DNA of 64,000 nt from Clostridium sp. cel8 (lineage in GTDB: Bacteria > Bacillota > Clostridia > Clostridiales > Clostridiaceae), in NCBI RefSeq assembly GCF_014050525.1, contig NZ_JACGAG010000007.1, positions 1 to 64,000 on the forward strand. The letters run 5' to 3'. Below the pieces are notes generated by a model. The model was not told where the DNA came from, did no database searches, and saw nothing but the letters and a program-made list of their open reading frames with translations. Made by a program: the position numbers and the translations under genes. Of the stretch, positions 35,953 through 45,013 are shown piece by piece (position 1 is the first letter of the stretch; every line of letters begins with the position of its first letter).

Positions 35953-37065
35953 TTATAATTTTACGCTAAAAAGCATACCAGATTTTACAACATCTAAATT
36001 ATCAAGTATTTTTATTTTTACTTCATATACCAACTTCATTCTATCTTTTTTAGTAACTACATTCATAGGAGTAAACTCTGCTTCTGGTGATATATATATT
36101 ATTTTTCCATTAATAGTTTTATCTTTTAAAAAGTCACTTTTTAAAACTACTTTTTTGTTAATATTAATTCTAGGTAGTACGCTTTCTGGAACATAAACTT
36201 TAATCCATAAATCTTTATTATCCAAAAGTGTAGCTATTGAACTTCCTTGAGTTAAATATTCACCAGGATTGAAATTAATAGATTCTATAATTCCGTCATT
36301 AAAGGTAATTACTTTACTTTTATCTAATTGTAATTTTGACATTTCATAATTATTTTGAGCTTGCTCTACACTATACTCTGCTGCGTTTATATCTTTTTCA
36401 CTAGCCCCATTTACTAGAAGGTTAAGTTTTTGAACAGCTGCATCAAGTTTAGCTTTGTAACTATCTACCTGAGATTGCACAGCTTCTAAAGCTGCCTTCA
36501 TATTAGCTAAAGTAGATTCTGCATTATCTAAATCATTTTTAACTTTATCTAAATTATCTTTAGACTCTGCACCATTTTTATATAGTGCCATAGTAGTATC
36601 ATATGTTTTCTTCTTGTAATCGTAATTATTTTGAGCAGTACTAACATTATTTTGAGCACTTTCAAGTTCCGCTTCTCCTTGCTTTACTAGAGCCTGTGCT
36701 TGCTTTACTAAAGCTTCCTGTGCCTTAATCTCTTCTACTCTATTTCCATCCTTTACTTTAGCCAAATTATTTTCAGCATTCTTTATAGAAATCTCTGCTC
36801 TCTGTAAATTTAGATAACTTTCATCAGAATAAATTGTAGCTATTAAATCGCCTTTACTTACTTTTTCACCTTCTTCTACTTTAATCTCTTTAATCCTTCC
36901 TCCAATTTCTGTGCAAATATTTATTTTATCAGCTTCTGCTGTACCATAATAAATATTACTATCATCTTCATTGTTTTGAATATACTTTAGGATAAAATAT
37001 GCAGAAGTAGCTACTGCTATAATTAAAAAAGCAAATATGTATTTTTTAATTTTCTTTTTCTTCAA
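35953..37065 (-). CDS. HlyD-family secretion/adaptor protein
   Basis: About 370 residues. It has an N-terminal membrane anchor (YIFAFLIIAVATSAYFIL), a biotinyl-lipoyl-like half motif (GGRIKEIKVEEGEKVSKGD), a long coiled-coil hairpin rich in Ala, Gln and Asn (about 75-225), and the second half motif with a C-terminal beta domain. It links the ABC pair to export. The frame extends to 37116. I favour a TTG at 37065 (LKKKKIKKY), because AAGGGAAGTGA lies 8 bases upstream inside the end of tetR. The ATG at 37095 is an alternative. Confidence 0.85.
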   Translation of the reverse strand: MKKKKIKKYIFAFLIIAVATSAYFILKYIQNNEDDSNIYYGTAEADKINICTEIGGRIKEIKVEEGEKVSKGDLIATIYSDESYLNLQRAEISIKNAENNLAKVKDGNRVEEIKAQEALVKQAQALVKQGEAELESAQNNVSTAQNNYDYKKKTYDTTMALYKNGAESKDNLDKVKNDLDNAESTLANMKAALEAVQSQVDSYKAKLDAAVQKLNLLVNGASEKDINAAEYSVEQAQNNYEMSKLQLDKSKVITFNDGIIESINFNPGEYLTQGSSIATLLDNKDLWIKVYVPESVLPRININKKVVLKSDFLKDKTINGKIIYISPEAEFTPMNVVTKKDRMKLVYEVKIKILDNLDVVKSGMLFSVKL

Positions 37066-37777
37066 TATTTTCACTTCCCTTTTTATTAATTTCATATTTA
37101 TAATTTCCAATCCCATGCAAAAGTATATCTACCATATTTTTTATATTCTCTTTGTTATCATCTTTACCATTAAAAAATTCAGGCATAATCTTTGTAAGTA
37201 ATATGTGGCCAATGATAAAACTCATAATTGTTTTTGTTATTAATATTGGTTCAATTTCCCTAAAGTTTTTATTTTTTACATTTTCCTCAACAAAATTATT
37301 TATAAGTGGTATGAGATTTGAATTTATTTTTTTTTGAACAATCTCAAAAAGATCTGCATTGTATGTTGATTCGATAAATATAGTTTTAATTAAAGAAAAA
37401 TTCTTTTCTATAAGATCTAGCCTATCAATATATAAGTCTGTCATAATTTCATCTATAGCTTTTCCCTTATCATTTCTCATTATTGCTTCTACTGACTCAA
37501 GTACTAATGGCTTAAAAAACTTTGTAATTAATGGCACTATTAACCCTATAAGCAAATCATTTTTCGTCTTATAGTATCTAAAAATAGTTCCTTCAGCAAC
37601 ATTAGCTTCCTTTGCAATTTCACTTATTCTACTATTTCCAAAGCCTTTTTTAGAAAACACTTTTATAGCTGCATTCAATATTTGCCATTGTCTTTTTGTA
37701 AATTCTTTTTCTGAGGAATGCTCTTCTAAAAAAAGTTCTTTTAAAAATTCTTTGTTTTTATATGATTGAGAATCCAT
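37046..37777 (-). CDS. TetR-family transcriptional regulator
   Basis: A regulator of about 243 residues. The helix-turn-helix is ISEIAKEANVAEGTIFRYY (about 45-63), with a helical ligand-binding C-terminal domain. It is the first gene of an operon with HlyD, ABC ATPase and permease, whose HlyD start overlaps its 3-prime end. The ATG at 37777 is preferred because AAAAAGGGTGAATAAT precedes it. Two TGAGTA-type palindromes lie 42-76 bases upstream (37819-37853), a typical TetR arrangement. It most likely represses the efflux operon until a ligand binds. Confidence 0.9.
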   Translation of the reverse strand: MDSQSYKNKEFLKELFLEEHSSEKEFTKRQWQILNAAIKVFSKKGFGNSRISEIAKEANVAEGTIFRYYKTKNDLLIGLIVPLITKFFKPLVLESVEAIMRNDKGKAIDEIMTDLYIDRLDLIEKNFSLIKTIFIESTYNADLFEIVQKKINSNLIPLINNFVEENVKNKNFREIEPILITKTIMSFIIGHILLTKIMPEFFNGKDDNKENIKNMVDILLHGIGNYKYEINKKGSENIEEKEN

Positions 37778-37818
37778 ATTATTCACCCTTTTTAATATTA
37801 AATTTATTCTTAAAAAAT

Positions 37819-37853
37819 GAGTACTCACTTTATAATAATGAGTATTTACTCAT
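37819..37853. promoter_or_regulatory. Twin TetR operator candidates
   Basis: TGAGTACTCA (37819-37828, perfect palindrome) and TGAGTATTTACTCA (37840-37853, perfect palindrome with an inner spacer) lie 21 bases apart, start to start. Both are upstream of the tetR start codon. Confidence 0.65.
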
Positions 37854-37904
37854 TTATTTTAATCTTATTCCCTTTATTAGATTTTGTCAATACTCTGTGC
37901 ATAT

Positions 37905-37948
37905 AAAAAAATAGAGGAGATATTGAATAACAACATCATCCTCTATTG
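37905..37948 (-). terminator. Intrinsic terminator at the end of the APC permease gene
   Basis: On the minus strand AATAGAGGA pairs with TCCTCTATT, followed by seven Ts. The 5-prime half lies in the last codons of the permease gene. Confidence 0.7.
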
Positions 37949-39267
37949 TAATTTGTCATTAATATATGTTTTCTATAATAAAAGTATCCTAAAATTGTCC
38001 ACAAAATAACTGAAATCATAGATGGCGTGCTGAGTCTTGCAGGAGAACCAGGTGTTATGAGTAATAGCATAAATAGAATACTTACAACAGCTCCCATTTG
38101 TGAAATATATCTGTTTAATCCAATTGAATGTTTAAAACTAATAAAACACACATGAAAATAACCTATTGCAGCTAATAAAGAAGACATATTAACTATATAT
38201 ATAATAACTTCTCTACCAAACCAAGGTGCTATTAAACTAACTACTGTTATAAATTTAATTCCATTTTCAAAAACACCATTTCTATTTTTTTTATTGTACT
38301 TTGAAGGAATAAGTTTATATTTACCTAAAGATCCAATTAATTTACTGCTAGCCAGCATAAAACCATTTATTCCACCTGACACTGCGCCTATCAATGATAT
38401 TATTAATAGTAAAAAACCTATATATCCCATATTATTTAATATAGCAGACCCTAGAGCCCATTGTTCTTGCAATGCCTTCTGTGGAGTATATACAAATCCA
38501 GTTGTAATGTTTAATAGATTATAAAATAGTACTGCACAAAATACTGCTAAAATTGATATTTTAGTTGCTTTTGGAGCCTCAAAATTAAGCTCTGTAGATA
38601 CTTGTGGTATTACATCAAAACCTACAAACAAAAATGGAACTATAGCAAAAACTTTTATAATTTTAACAATATCAAATTTATAATTTAAAATATAAGTATT
38701 CATAATTAAACTATGATCTGTATTTATAAACATAAATATAAATACTATAGTTACATTTACTACCATAAGCAAGCTCATAATATTTTGTATACCAGAACTT
38801 ACCTTTATTCCTCTAATATTTATATAAGCAAATATCAATATTATTAAGCTTGCAATTATGACTTCTGACAAATATACAGGATATCCTGCTACTTTATAAA
38901 GATATAAAAAATCTACTTTTGTTCCAAACAGCTTCTTAAACACTAATACAAATGCTGTAGCATTAAGCGGAACCATACTTATATAACACAAAGTCAATGA
39001 CCAACCTACTATAAATCCGTTAGCTTTGCCCATATTATTGTAAGTATAAGAAAATTCTCCTCCATCTTCATGATTACTCTCAAGCATAATGTGGTAACCT
39101 TTTTGTATTAAAACAATAGCAAGGCCGCCAAGTATTAACCCAACAGCCGTGCTAATTATACCACTTTCATGGAGAAATTTTGAACCTGGAAGTGTGAATG
39201 ATCCCCACCCAATAATAGATCCTAGTGCTAAAGCTAGTATATCTATTCTGTTCAATTTCTTTACCAT
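37936..39267 (-). CDS. APC-superfamily amino acid permease
   Basis: A 443-residue protein with about 12 membrane helices. The APC-type first helix IDILALALGSIIGWGSFTLPG contains the unwound GSIIGWG substrate motif. It starts 11 bases after the CoA-disulfide reductase stop and ends at an intrinsic terminator, so it is probably the last gene of the YeeE-CoADR operon. That setting hints at a sulfur-containing amino acid or related compound as substrate, but the sequence alone does not show this. Confidence 0.88.
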   Translation of the reverse strand: MVKKLNRIDILALALGSIIGWGSFTLPGSKFLHESGIISTAVGLILGGLAIVLIQKGYHIMLESNHEDGGEFSYTYNNMGKANGFIVGWSLTLCYISMVPLNATAFVLVFKKLFGTKVDFLYLYKVAGYPVYLSEVIIASLIILIFAYINIRGIKVSSGIQNIMSLLMVVNVTIVFIFMFINTDHSLIMNTYILNYKFDIVKIIKVFAIVPFLFVGFDVIPQVSTELNFEAPKATKISILAVFCAVLFYNLLNITTGFVYTPQKALQEQWALGSAILNNMGYIGFLLLIISLIGAVSGGINGFMLASSKLIGSLGKYKLIPSKYNKKNRNGVFENGIKFITVVSLIAPWFGREVIIYIVNMSSLLAAIGYFHVCFISFKHSIGLNRYISQMGAVVSILFMLLLITPGSPARLSTPSMISVILWTILGYFYYRKHILMTNYNRG

Positions 39268-39278
39268 AAAACCAACCT

Positions 39279-40976
39279 TTATTTAAAATTATATTTTGTA
39301 ACTATCTTTTCCCTTCCTGTTACCTGATCTTCATAATATTCATAGCAACAAATTCCAAGATAAGAACCTGATATATTTATTACATTTTTATATCCAAGAT
39401 TTTGTAGAGCCATTACTGCATTGTAACTTCTTTGACTTGAACGACAATGTAGATATACTGGTTTATCCTTTGGAATTTCATCAAGTCTTTCTCTAATTTC
39501 ACTTAATGGAATATTTATTGCATTTTTAAGATGTCCCTCTTCATATTCATTTTTTTCTCTTACATCTACTATAAATGCATTACTTTCTACTAATTCCCTA
39601 ACTTTACTTACTGGAACTTGTTTAAACCTTCCATATAGTAAGTTAAGTCCTACTAATGCTGCATGATTTACTACATCTTTAGCAGTTCCAAACATAGGAG
39701 AATAGCATAGTTCTAATTCTTTTAAATCTTCTAAGGTTCCGCCCATTTCAATCATTGCAGCAATAACATCTATTCTCTTATCTACATTTCCCTTTCCTAT
39801 TGCTTGTGCTCCAAGTATTTTACCTGTTGGATACTCATATATCAATTTAAAGTGCATTACATTGCTATCTGGCATCAATCCTACTTTGTCAGTTGGAATT
39901 ATATATACAAAATCATAAGAAATTCCTGCTCTTTTTGCAGTCTTTTCATTTAATCCTGTACATGCAGCTCCTAGATCGAATATTTTTACTACAGAGGATC
40001 CTATTACTCCTTTATTGTTATGAGGTATATTGTATATATGATCAGCTACTGCTCTAGCCTGTCTTTGTGCAGGACCTGCTAATGCAAGTTTTGAAGGTTT
40101 ATGAGTTAATTTATTATAAACCTCAATAGCATCGCCTACAGCATAGATATCTTTATCACTTGTCAAATAATTATGATCAACTTTTATACCTCCAGTTTCT
40201 CCAATTTCAAGTCCTGCCTCTTTAGCTAAACTAGTTTCAGGTTTAACACCAATTGCCATTACTACGACTTTTGCAGCAACTTTTTTACCAGATTGAAGTT
40301 CTATAGAATCTTCATTTATTTTCTTTACTCCATCTCTTAATATTAAATTAACTCCCTTATCTATCATTTCTTTGTGAAGTATCTGAGCCATATCATAATC
40401 AAAAGGACTCATTATCTGATCAAGTGCTTCTATAAGGCTGACATTTTTACCTGCTAGACGCAAGTTTTCAGTTACTTCTACTCCTATAAATCCACCGCCA
40501 ATAACAGCTATATCTTCAATGTTATTCTCAACAATATAATCATTAAGTTTCTTAATATCAACTACGTTTCTTACTGTAAATACATTTGGAGCTGTTACTC
40601 CTTCAATACTTTTTGGTCGGATTGGATTAGCTCCTGGAGATAAAACAAGCTTGTCATATGCCTCTTCATATTCTTCTCCTGTTACTAAGTCTTTCACTAC
40701 TATCTTCTTCTCTTCTCTCTTTATCTTAGTAACTTCAGTATTAACTCTAGCTTCAATATTGTATTGTTTTTTAAATTGTGTTGGACACATTAAAACCAAA
40801 TCATCACTATTTTCTACTATACCACTTAAATGAAATGGCAAAGAACAATTAGAAAAAGATACATGAGGACCTTTTTCAAACATTATAATTTCTGCATTTT
40901 CATCAATTCTTCGTGCTCTTGCTGCAACTGAAGCTCCTCCAGCTACTCCCCCAACAATCAAAATTCTTTTTTTCAT
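39279..40976 (-). CDS. CoA-disulfide reductase with C-terminal rhodanese domain
   Basis: A 565-residue flavoprotein. It has the FAD motif GGVAGGASVAARARR (about 9-23), the single redox Cys44 in SFSNCSLPFHLSG, an NAD(P)H motif IAVIGGGFIGVE, and a pyridine-nucleotide-disulfide dimerisation domain. A C-terminal rhodanese domain (about 455-560) carries the active-site loop LHCRSSQRSY. Such CoADR-Rhd enzymes reduce CoA-disulfide, CoA-persulfide or polysulfide. Its place between a YeeE thiosulfate-type transporter and a permease fits intracellular sulfane-sulfur handling. The ATG follows GGGAGGAATTTATT. Confidence 0.93.
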   Translation of the reverse strand: MKKRILIVGGVAGGASVAARARRIDENAEIIMFEKGPHVSFSNCSLPFHLSGIVENSDDLVLMCPTQFKKQYNIEARVNTEVTKIKREEKKIVVKDLVTGEEYEEAYDKLVLSPGANPIRPKSIEGVTAPNVFTVRNVVDIKKLNDYIVENNIEDIAVIGGGFIGVEVTENLRLAGKNVSLIEALDQIMSPFDYDMAQILHKEMIDKGVNLILRDGVKKINEDSIELQSGKKVAAKVVVMAIGVKPETSLAKEAGLEIGETGGIKVDHNYLTSDKDIYAVGDAIEVYNKLTHKPSKLALAGPAQRQARAVADHIYNIPHNNKGVIGSSVVKIFDLGAACTGLNEKTAKRAGISYDFVYIIPTDKVGLMPDSNVMHFKLIYEYPTGKILGAQAIGKGNVDKRIDVIAAMIEMGGTLEDLKELELCYSPMFGTAKDVVNHAALVGLNLLYGRFKQVPVSKVRELVESNAFIVDVREKNEYEEGHLKNAINIPLSEIRERLDEIPKDKPVYLHCRSSQRSYNAVMALQNLGYKNVINISGSYLGICCYEYYEDQVTGREKIVTKYNFK

Positions 40977-41017
40977 AATAAATTCCTCCCTAAGTTTTAT
41001 AATTATATTTATACTTC

Positions 41018-42283
41018 TTATGCTTTAGACCACTTTTTGCCAAGTATGTTTGCTACAATTCCACCTAAAACCATAAATATTAAGAAGATCCATCCTGAAA
41101 GAGAAAAATTTGCTATAGGTGTATATAATGCTCCAACATTACAACCATTTGCAAGTCTAGTGCCTAATCCCATAGTAATTCCACCTAATGCATATAGCAT
41201 TGCTTCTCTTCCTGTTATGTGTAGTTCTGTTACAAATGTTCTCATAAATTTACCAGCTGTCAATAAATATATTATCGTCCCTACTATTATACCAAAATTT
41301 TGCACTGATACACCATGTTGAAAAAAAGGAGTAGAATAAACTTCTGCTGGCATTTTTGAAAAAGAAGATAATTCCTGTGGTGAAACTCCAAATATCATTA
41401 AAAATTTTCCAAACCAAATTCCATAAGGAGTAGATGCTCCCCATCCAGCTTTAGTGACACCCATTAACAGAGAAAATAATATGCTTAAAACAACTGCTCC
41501 TTGTGCTAATGTCCAAGGTTTATCAAATATTCTCATATATGTTTCTTCACTTAAAAGCTTATAATTTTTGCTATTCAAAGGCTTACTTTCATCTTGTAAT
41601 TTCTCTGTTGGATATCCAGTAAATGTATCATTGCATTTACGACTTCCTTCATATTTATATGAAATATATACAACGATTCCACATAATATAGCCATCAAGG
41701 TTAATGCTCCAATATATCCTCCAGCTCCATCCCACTTGAATAAATCTGGAAGAAATACACCACCATTCAATTTTTCACCAACTGGAGTTGAAATCAAAGA
41801 ACTTTTAACCCAACTTGCTGTTTTTTGCACGGGGAATCCTAAAAATACACCTATTCCAAAAAATATTAATGTAATAAAAGCTCTAGGCAGTCCTGTTACT
41901 AAATCAGTTAAAACTCCTGTTGCACAACAAGATGAAAATGACATGCCAAATCCAAATAGTAATCCTCCTAATATAAGACCAAGATTAATTGGATTTATCC
42001 AAAGGTTATAGGTAGTTGGATCTTTTTTAAATAAAAATGCAGTTGTTAGCAACGCTGTCATAAAAAACATTAACATAAGTGTTCTCATTAATTTAGTTGA
42101 TCCAGTTCTAAATGCACGATTTACACTACCTGCAAATCCTGTATAAGACCTTGACAATGCATATCCAAGACCTACTCCAATTAGGAGTCTAAAAAACAGC
42201 ATGTCCGTTTTTAAAAATGTTTTACCTAAAAACAATACTAAAAAAATTACTATAAATCCTAAAATTGCTTCACCTTTTTTCAT
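41018..42283 (-). CDS. YeeE/YedE-family thiosulfate/sulfur transporter, full length
   Basis: A 421-residue membrane protein with two homologous halves. Half 1 contains GFGMSFSSCCATGVLTDL and half 2 contains GTRLANGCNVGALYTPIANF. The conserved Cys residues are the kind used by TsuA-type YeeE proteins to relay thiosulfate through the membrane. About 10-12 helices are present. The CoA-disulfide reductase gene follows 41 bases downstream. The LysR gene at 42521 is divergent and likely controls this promoter. The ATG follows GGGAGGTAAAAA. Confidence 0.9.
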   Translation of the reverse strand: MKKGEAILGFIVIFLVLFLGKTFLKTDMLFFRLLIGVGLGYALSRSYTGFAGSVNRAFRTGSTKLMRTLMLMFFMTALLTTAFLFKKDPTTYNLWINPINLGLILGGLLFGFGMSFSSCCATGVLTDLVTGLPRAFITLIFFGIGVFLGFPVQKTASWVKSSLISTPVGEKLNGGVFLPDLFKWDGAGGYIGALTLMAILCGIVVYISYKYEGSRKCNDTFTGYPTEKLQDESKPLNSKNYKLLSEETYMRIFDKPWTLAQGAVVLSILFSLLMGVTKAGWGASTPYGIWFGKFLMIFGVSPQELSSFSKMPAEVYSTPFFQHGVSVQNFGIIVGTIIYLLTAGKFMRTFVTELHITGREAMLYALGGITMGLGTRLANGCNVGALYTPIANFSLSGWIFLIFMVLGGIVANILGKKWSKA

Positions 42284-42520
42284 TTTTTACCTCCCACTTG
42301 TTTGTTAATTGCCTAACAAAATTCTCTAACAATATTATAGTAGTTTTTATTATGTTTTTATATAAAGTAAAAATTATATAGCATAATAATTTTCTTTAGT
42401 TAAATAATTATAAAATTAGAAAATTTAACCTTAATTATCACCTTGAATAAATATTTTTTTTATGTATCATATATAATATAGGAATTATACAAATATTATT
42501 CGTATTTAGGGTGTGAATAT

Positions 42521-43411
42521 ATGAATCTTGAAAATCTGCAATCATTTTATATTACAGCAAAATGTAGTAGTATTTCAAAAGCAGCTCAAATTCTCCACAT
42601 CACTCAACCTGGACTGAGTGATCAAATCAAAAGCTTAGAAAATGAACTACAAGTAACTCTTTTAAATCGTAGTAATAAAGGAGTTACATTAACAGAAGAA
42701 GGGTCTGTAGTATTCAATTATGCAGATACTCTACTGTCTATTCAGGGAAATATTAAAAGAGATTTAATAAATTTGCATGAAAAACAGCCAAAATTACTAA
42801 TAGGTAGTTGTAAAAGTCTAGGTGAATATGCCATTCCATGCAGTATTTTTACTTTTAAGCATATGCATAAAAAAATAGATATTCACATGGAAGTTTTTAA
42901 TTCAACAGAAGTTATTCAAAAATTACAAGATCATACTGTTAATATTGGAATTATTCAATATGATCCACATATAGATGAAATAATCACTAAACCTATTATT
43001 TCAGATGAACTTATTTTAGTAGGGAGTAGTAACAATTCTCCTAAAAAAATTTCTATAGAAGAGCTAAAACAAATTCCATTAATTTTACGAGAAAAAAATT
43101 CTGGAACTAGACATGTTATTGAAAAATCATTAGAAAAGCAGAATCTATCTATAAAAGATTTAAATGTGATTTATGATTTGAATTCTCCAGAATCAATTAA
43201 ATCATCTATTGTTTCAGGAAAAGGTTTTTCCTTTTTGCCAAAGCTAATAGTGGCTCAAGAATTAAAAAAACAGACCATTCAAATAGTTAAAGTAGATAAT
43301 TTAAGTGTTTCTTTTTCCTATTATATAGCTTCACGAAAAAAACATACATTTAAAGAACATGAGCAAATGTTTATAGATTTTATAATGTCTAATAAAAGAG
43401 GTTTTTGTTAA
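42521..43411 (+). CDS. LysR-family transcriptional regulator
   Basis: A 296-residue protein. It has an N-terminal winged helix (about 1-60, SISKAAQILHITQPGLSDQI) and a periplasmic-binding-like co-inducer domain (about 90-290). It is divergent from the YeeE-CoADR-permease operon and convergent with the split YeeE-TusA operon, so it sits in the middle of the sulfur genes. It resembles CysL/CbbR-type regulators. An ATAC-N11-GTAT dyad lies just upstream (42487-42505). The start ATG follows AGGGTGTGAATAT. A co-inducer such as a sulfur metabolite is inferred from context. Confidence 0.92.
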   Translation: MNLENLQSFYITAKCSSISKAAQILHITQPGLSDQIKSLENELQVTLLNRSNKGVTLTEEGSVVFNYADTLLSIQGNIKRDLINLHEKQPKLLIGSCKSLGEYAIPCSIFTFKHMHKKIDIHMEVFNSTEVIQKLQDHTVNIGIIQYDPHIDEIITKPIISDELILVGSSNNSPKKISIEELKQIPLILREKNSGTRHVIEKSLEKQNLSIKDLNVIYDLNSPESIKSSIVSGKGFSFLPKLIVAQELKKQTIQIVKVDNLSVSFSYYIASRKKHTFKEHEQMFIDFIMSNKRGFC

Positions 43412-43434
43412 AAAGAGGACTAGCTCCTCTTTTT
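43410..43434. terminator. Bidirectional terminator between lysR and the split YeeE gene
   Basis: AAAAAGAGGA-CTAGC-TCCTCTTTTT, a perfect 10-bp stem flanked by A and T runs between convergent genes. Confidence 0.85.
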
Positions 43435-43439
43435 TATAA

Positions 43440-43982
43440 CTATATGAAAAATCTAACCAAAAATTTAACACCTACCCATGCCCCTAACATAACAAATATT
43501 CCAAAAACCCAAGCATGAAGAGAAAATGATGGTATTCCACTAAAAAAGGCTCCAATAGTACATCCAGCAGTCAATCTAGTTCCATACCCCATCATAATCC
43601 CACCTAAGAGTGCAAGCAAAAATTGCTTTTTATTTTTTATTTTTTTCCATTTAAATTGAGATGCCAATAAAGTTGCAATTAATGATCCTATAATAACACC
43701 TATATTTAAAATTGTGTATTTATTAATAAACACATTTCCATGTAGTGCAATTGGCTCATAATAAGCTTTAAAATGACTAAAATAATCCCATTTAAAAGGA
43801 TCTAGTCCAAAACATTTTAATATACCAATTCCCCATAATAAAAAGCCACTAGTTATTTGCCAACTTATACCTATTAATGCTAATAAAACTACATTCATTA
43901 TACCTAATAAAATTCCACCTATCCAATAAGGCCATGGTTTCTTAAGATATTTTACTATACTTTTTGAATATATATTTCCCAC
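43440..43982 (-). CDS. YeeE/YedE-family half-transporter (C-terminal-like half)
   Basis: A 180-residue membrane protein with about 5 helices. The motif MMGYGTRLTAGCTIGAFFSG matches the second half of full-length YeeE proteins, including the conserved Cys. With the 228-residue gene at 44195 it probably makes a two-component version of the transporter at 41018. It starts with GTG behind AGGTGGAGGAGA and overlaps the end of tusA by 28 bases, indicating coupled translation. Confidence 0.88.
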   Translation of the reverse strand: MGNIYSKSIVKYLKKPWPYWIGGILLGIMNVVLLALIGISWQITSGFLLWGIGILKCFGLDPFKWDYFSHFKAYYEPIALHGNVFINKYTILNIGVIIGSLIATLLASQFKWKKIKNKKQFLLALLGGIMMGYGTRLTAGCTIGAFFSGIPSFSLHAWVFGIFVMLGAWVGVKFLVRFFI

Positions 43983-44179
43983 TCTCCTCCACCTAATTCA
44001 AGTGATTTAACTGGATACTTCTTATTTTGTGCCCATTTTTCTATATCAATTACAACACAACTATGATCACAAGCAATAATGAGTACATCCCCTTCTTTCA
44101 TAGTCTTCAATTCTTTCATAGCTTTAAGCAAAGGAATTGGACACAATTCACTTAAACAATCTAATTTTTTTACTGCCAT
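43955..44179 (-). CDS. TusA-family sulfurtransferase
   Basis: A 74-residue sulfur-carrier protein. The family motif appears as LCPIPLLKAMKEL, where the Cys (residue 13) would carry the persulfide. The fold order, beta-Cys loop-helix, then GDVLIIACDHSC, is typical. It lies between the two YeeE halves, 15 bases after the first and overlapping the second, so it probably accepts sulfur entering through the split transporter. The ATG follows GGAGGAAAATTTTC. Confidence 0.93.
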   Translation of the reverse strand: MAVKKLDCLSELCPIPLLKAMKELKTMKEGDVLIIACDHSCVVIDIEKWAQNKKYPVKSLELGGGEWEIYIQKV

Positions 44180-44194
44180 GAAAATTTTCCTCCA

Positions 44195-44881
44195 CTATTT
44201 TTCCTTTAATTGTTTATTCTCATACCATAGAGAAATTTTATATAAAATAATTAATACTACTATCTGAACTACAACAACAATTTTTAAATCAATATATTCA
44301 GGAAAATAAATTGTCTTTGCATCTTTAATAAAATGCTCGTACCAAAATGAATAGCTTTTAGCACCTAATAGAGTTCCTATAATAAATCCTAGAAAAACAA
44401 TCCAGTACAAAGCATGTCCCTCACCAATTCTCATAAGTAAACTTGATGAACATCCTGCTGCAAAAACCATTCCTATACCAAATATAAAAGCACCAAACAT
44501 TACATGGATTCCCACAGAACTAACAGCCCCTGGAATCATGTTATAATTAACGCCCTTAGTATAATTATATCCAGATTGAATGACAGCAAAACCAATAGTA
44601 CTCACAATCATGGCTAATAGTACTCCTCTAAGTATTCTAGTACTTCCTGAAACAAAAGGTTCTCTAAAGGCTGCTGCAAAACAAAACCTTGAATATCTTA
44701 AAATAATTCCAATTATAGTTCCTACTCCTAGACACACAGCATAATTATAGTGGCTTTTCCAAAACATTGTACATAATATTAAAACAATTAAAAATAGTAT
44801 AACTCCATAAGGAATCTGACTCTTTTTCTTCTCTACTTGTGAGATACGTTTTTCAATTAATTCATCTATTTCATCTGACAA
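44195..44881 (-). CDS. YeeE/YedE-family half-transporter (N-terminal-like half)
   Basis: A 228-residue protein with a short charged N-terminus and about 5-6 helices. FCFAAAFREPFVSGSTRILRG and FGIGMVFAAGCSSSLLMRIG hold the conserved Cys residues of the YeeE half-domain. Translation appears to start at a TTG (44881) behind AAAGGATG. It is first in an operon with tusA and the other half-gene. Selenium or sulfur transport are both described for the family; TusA suggests thiosulfate or another sulfane-sulfur source. Confidence 0.88.
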   Translation of the reverse strand: MSDEIDELIEKRISQVEKKKSQIPYGVILFLIVLILCTMFWKSHYNYAVCLGVGTIIGIILRYSRFCFAAAFREPFVSGSTRILRGVLLAMIVSTIGFAVIQSGYNYTKGVNYNMIPGAVSSVGIHVMFGAFIFGIGMVFAAGCSSSLLMRIGEGHALYWIVFLGFIIGTLLGAKSYSFWYEHFIKDAKTIYFPEYIDLKIVVVVQIVVLIILYKISLWYENKQLKEK

Positions 44882-44954
44882 TATATCATCCTTTCTCTAA
44901 ATAAAATTATTATTTCTTTAATCCACATATAATATTATATCACTATTAATTAAT

Positions 44955-44991
44955 ACCCAGTGAAGTCTTAATTTTAGTCAATTCACTGGGT
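44955..44991 (-). terminator. Probable terminator after the RDD gene
   Basis: ACCCAGTGAA and TTCACTGGGT form a 10-bp stem 23 bases past the RDD stop codon. The run after it is T-rich but interrupted. Confidence 0.5.
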
Positions 44992-45013
44992 TATTTATAA
45001 AACATATATAAAT

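Noticed and set aside
41250-41444. 64-codon minus-strand frame inside the YeeE gene
   Set aside because: Alternative frame within a clear membrane transporter gene; no independent support.
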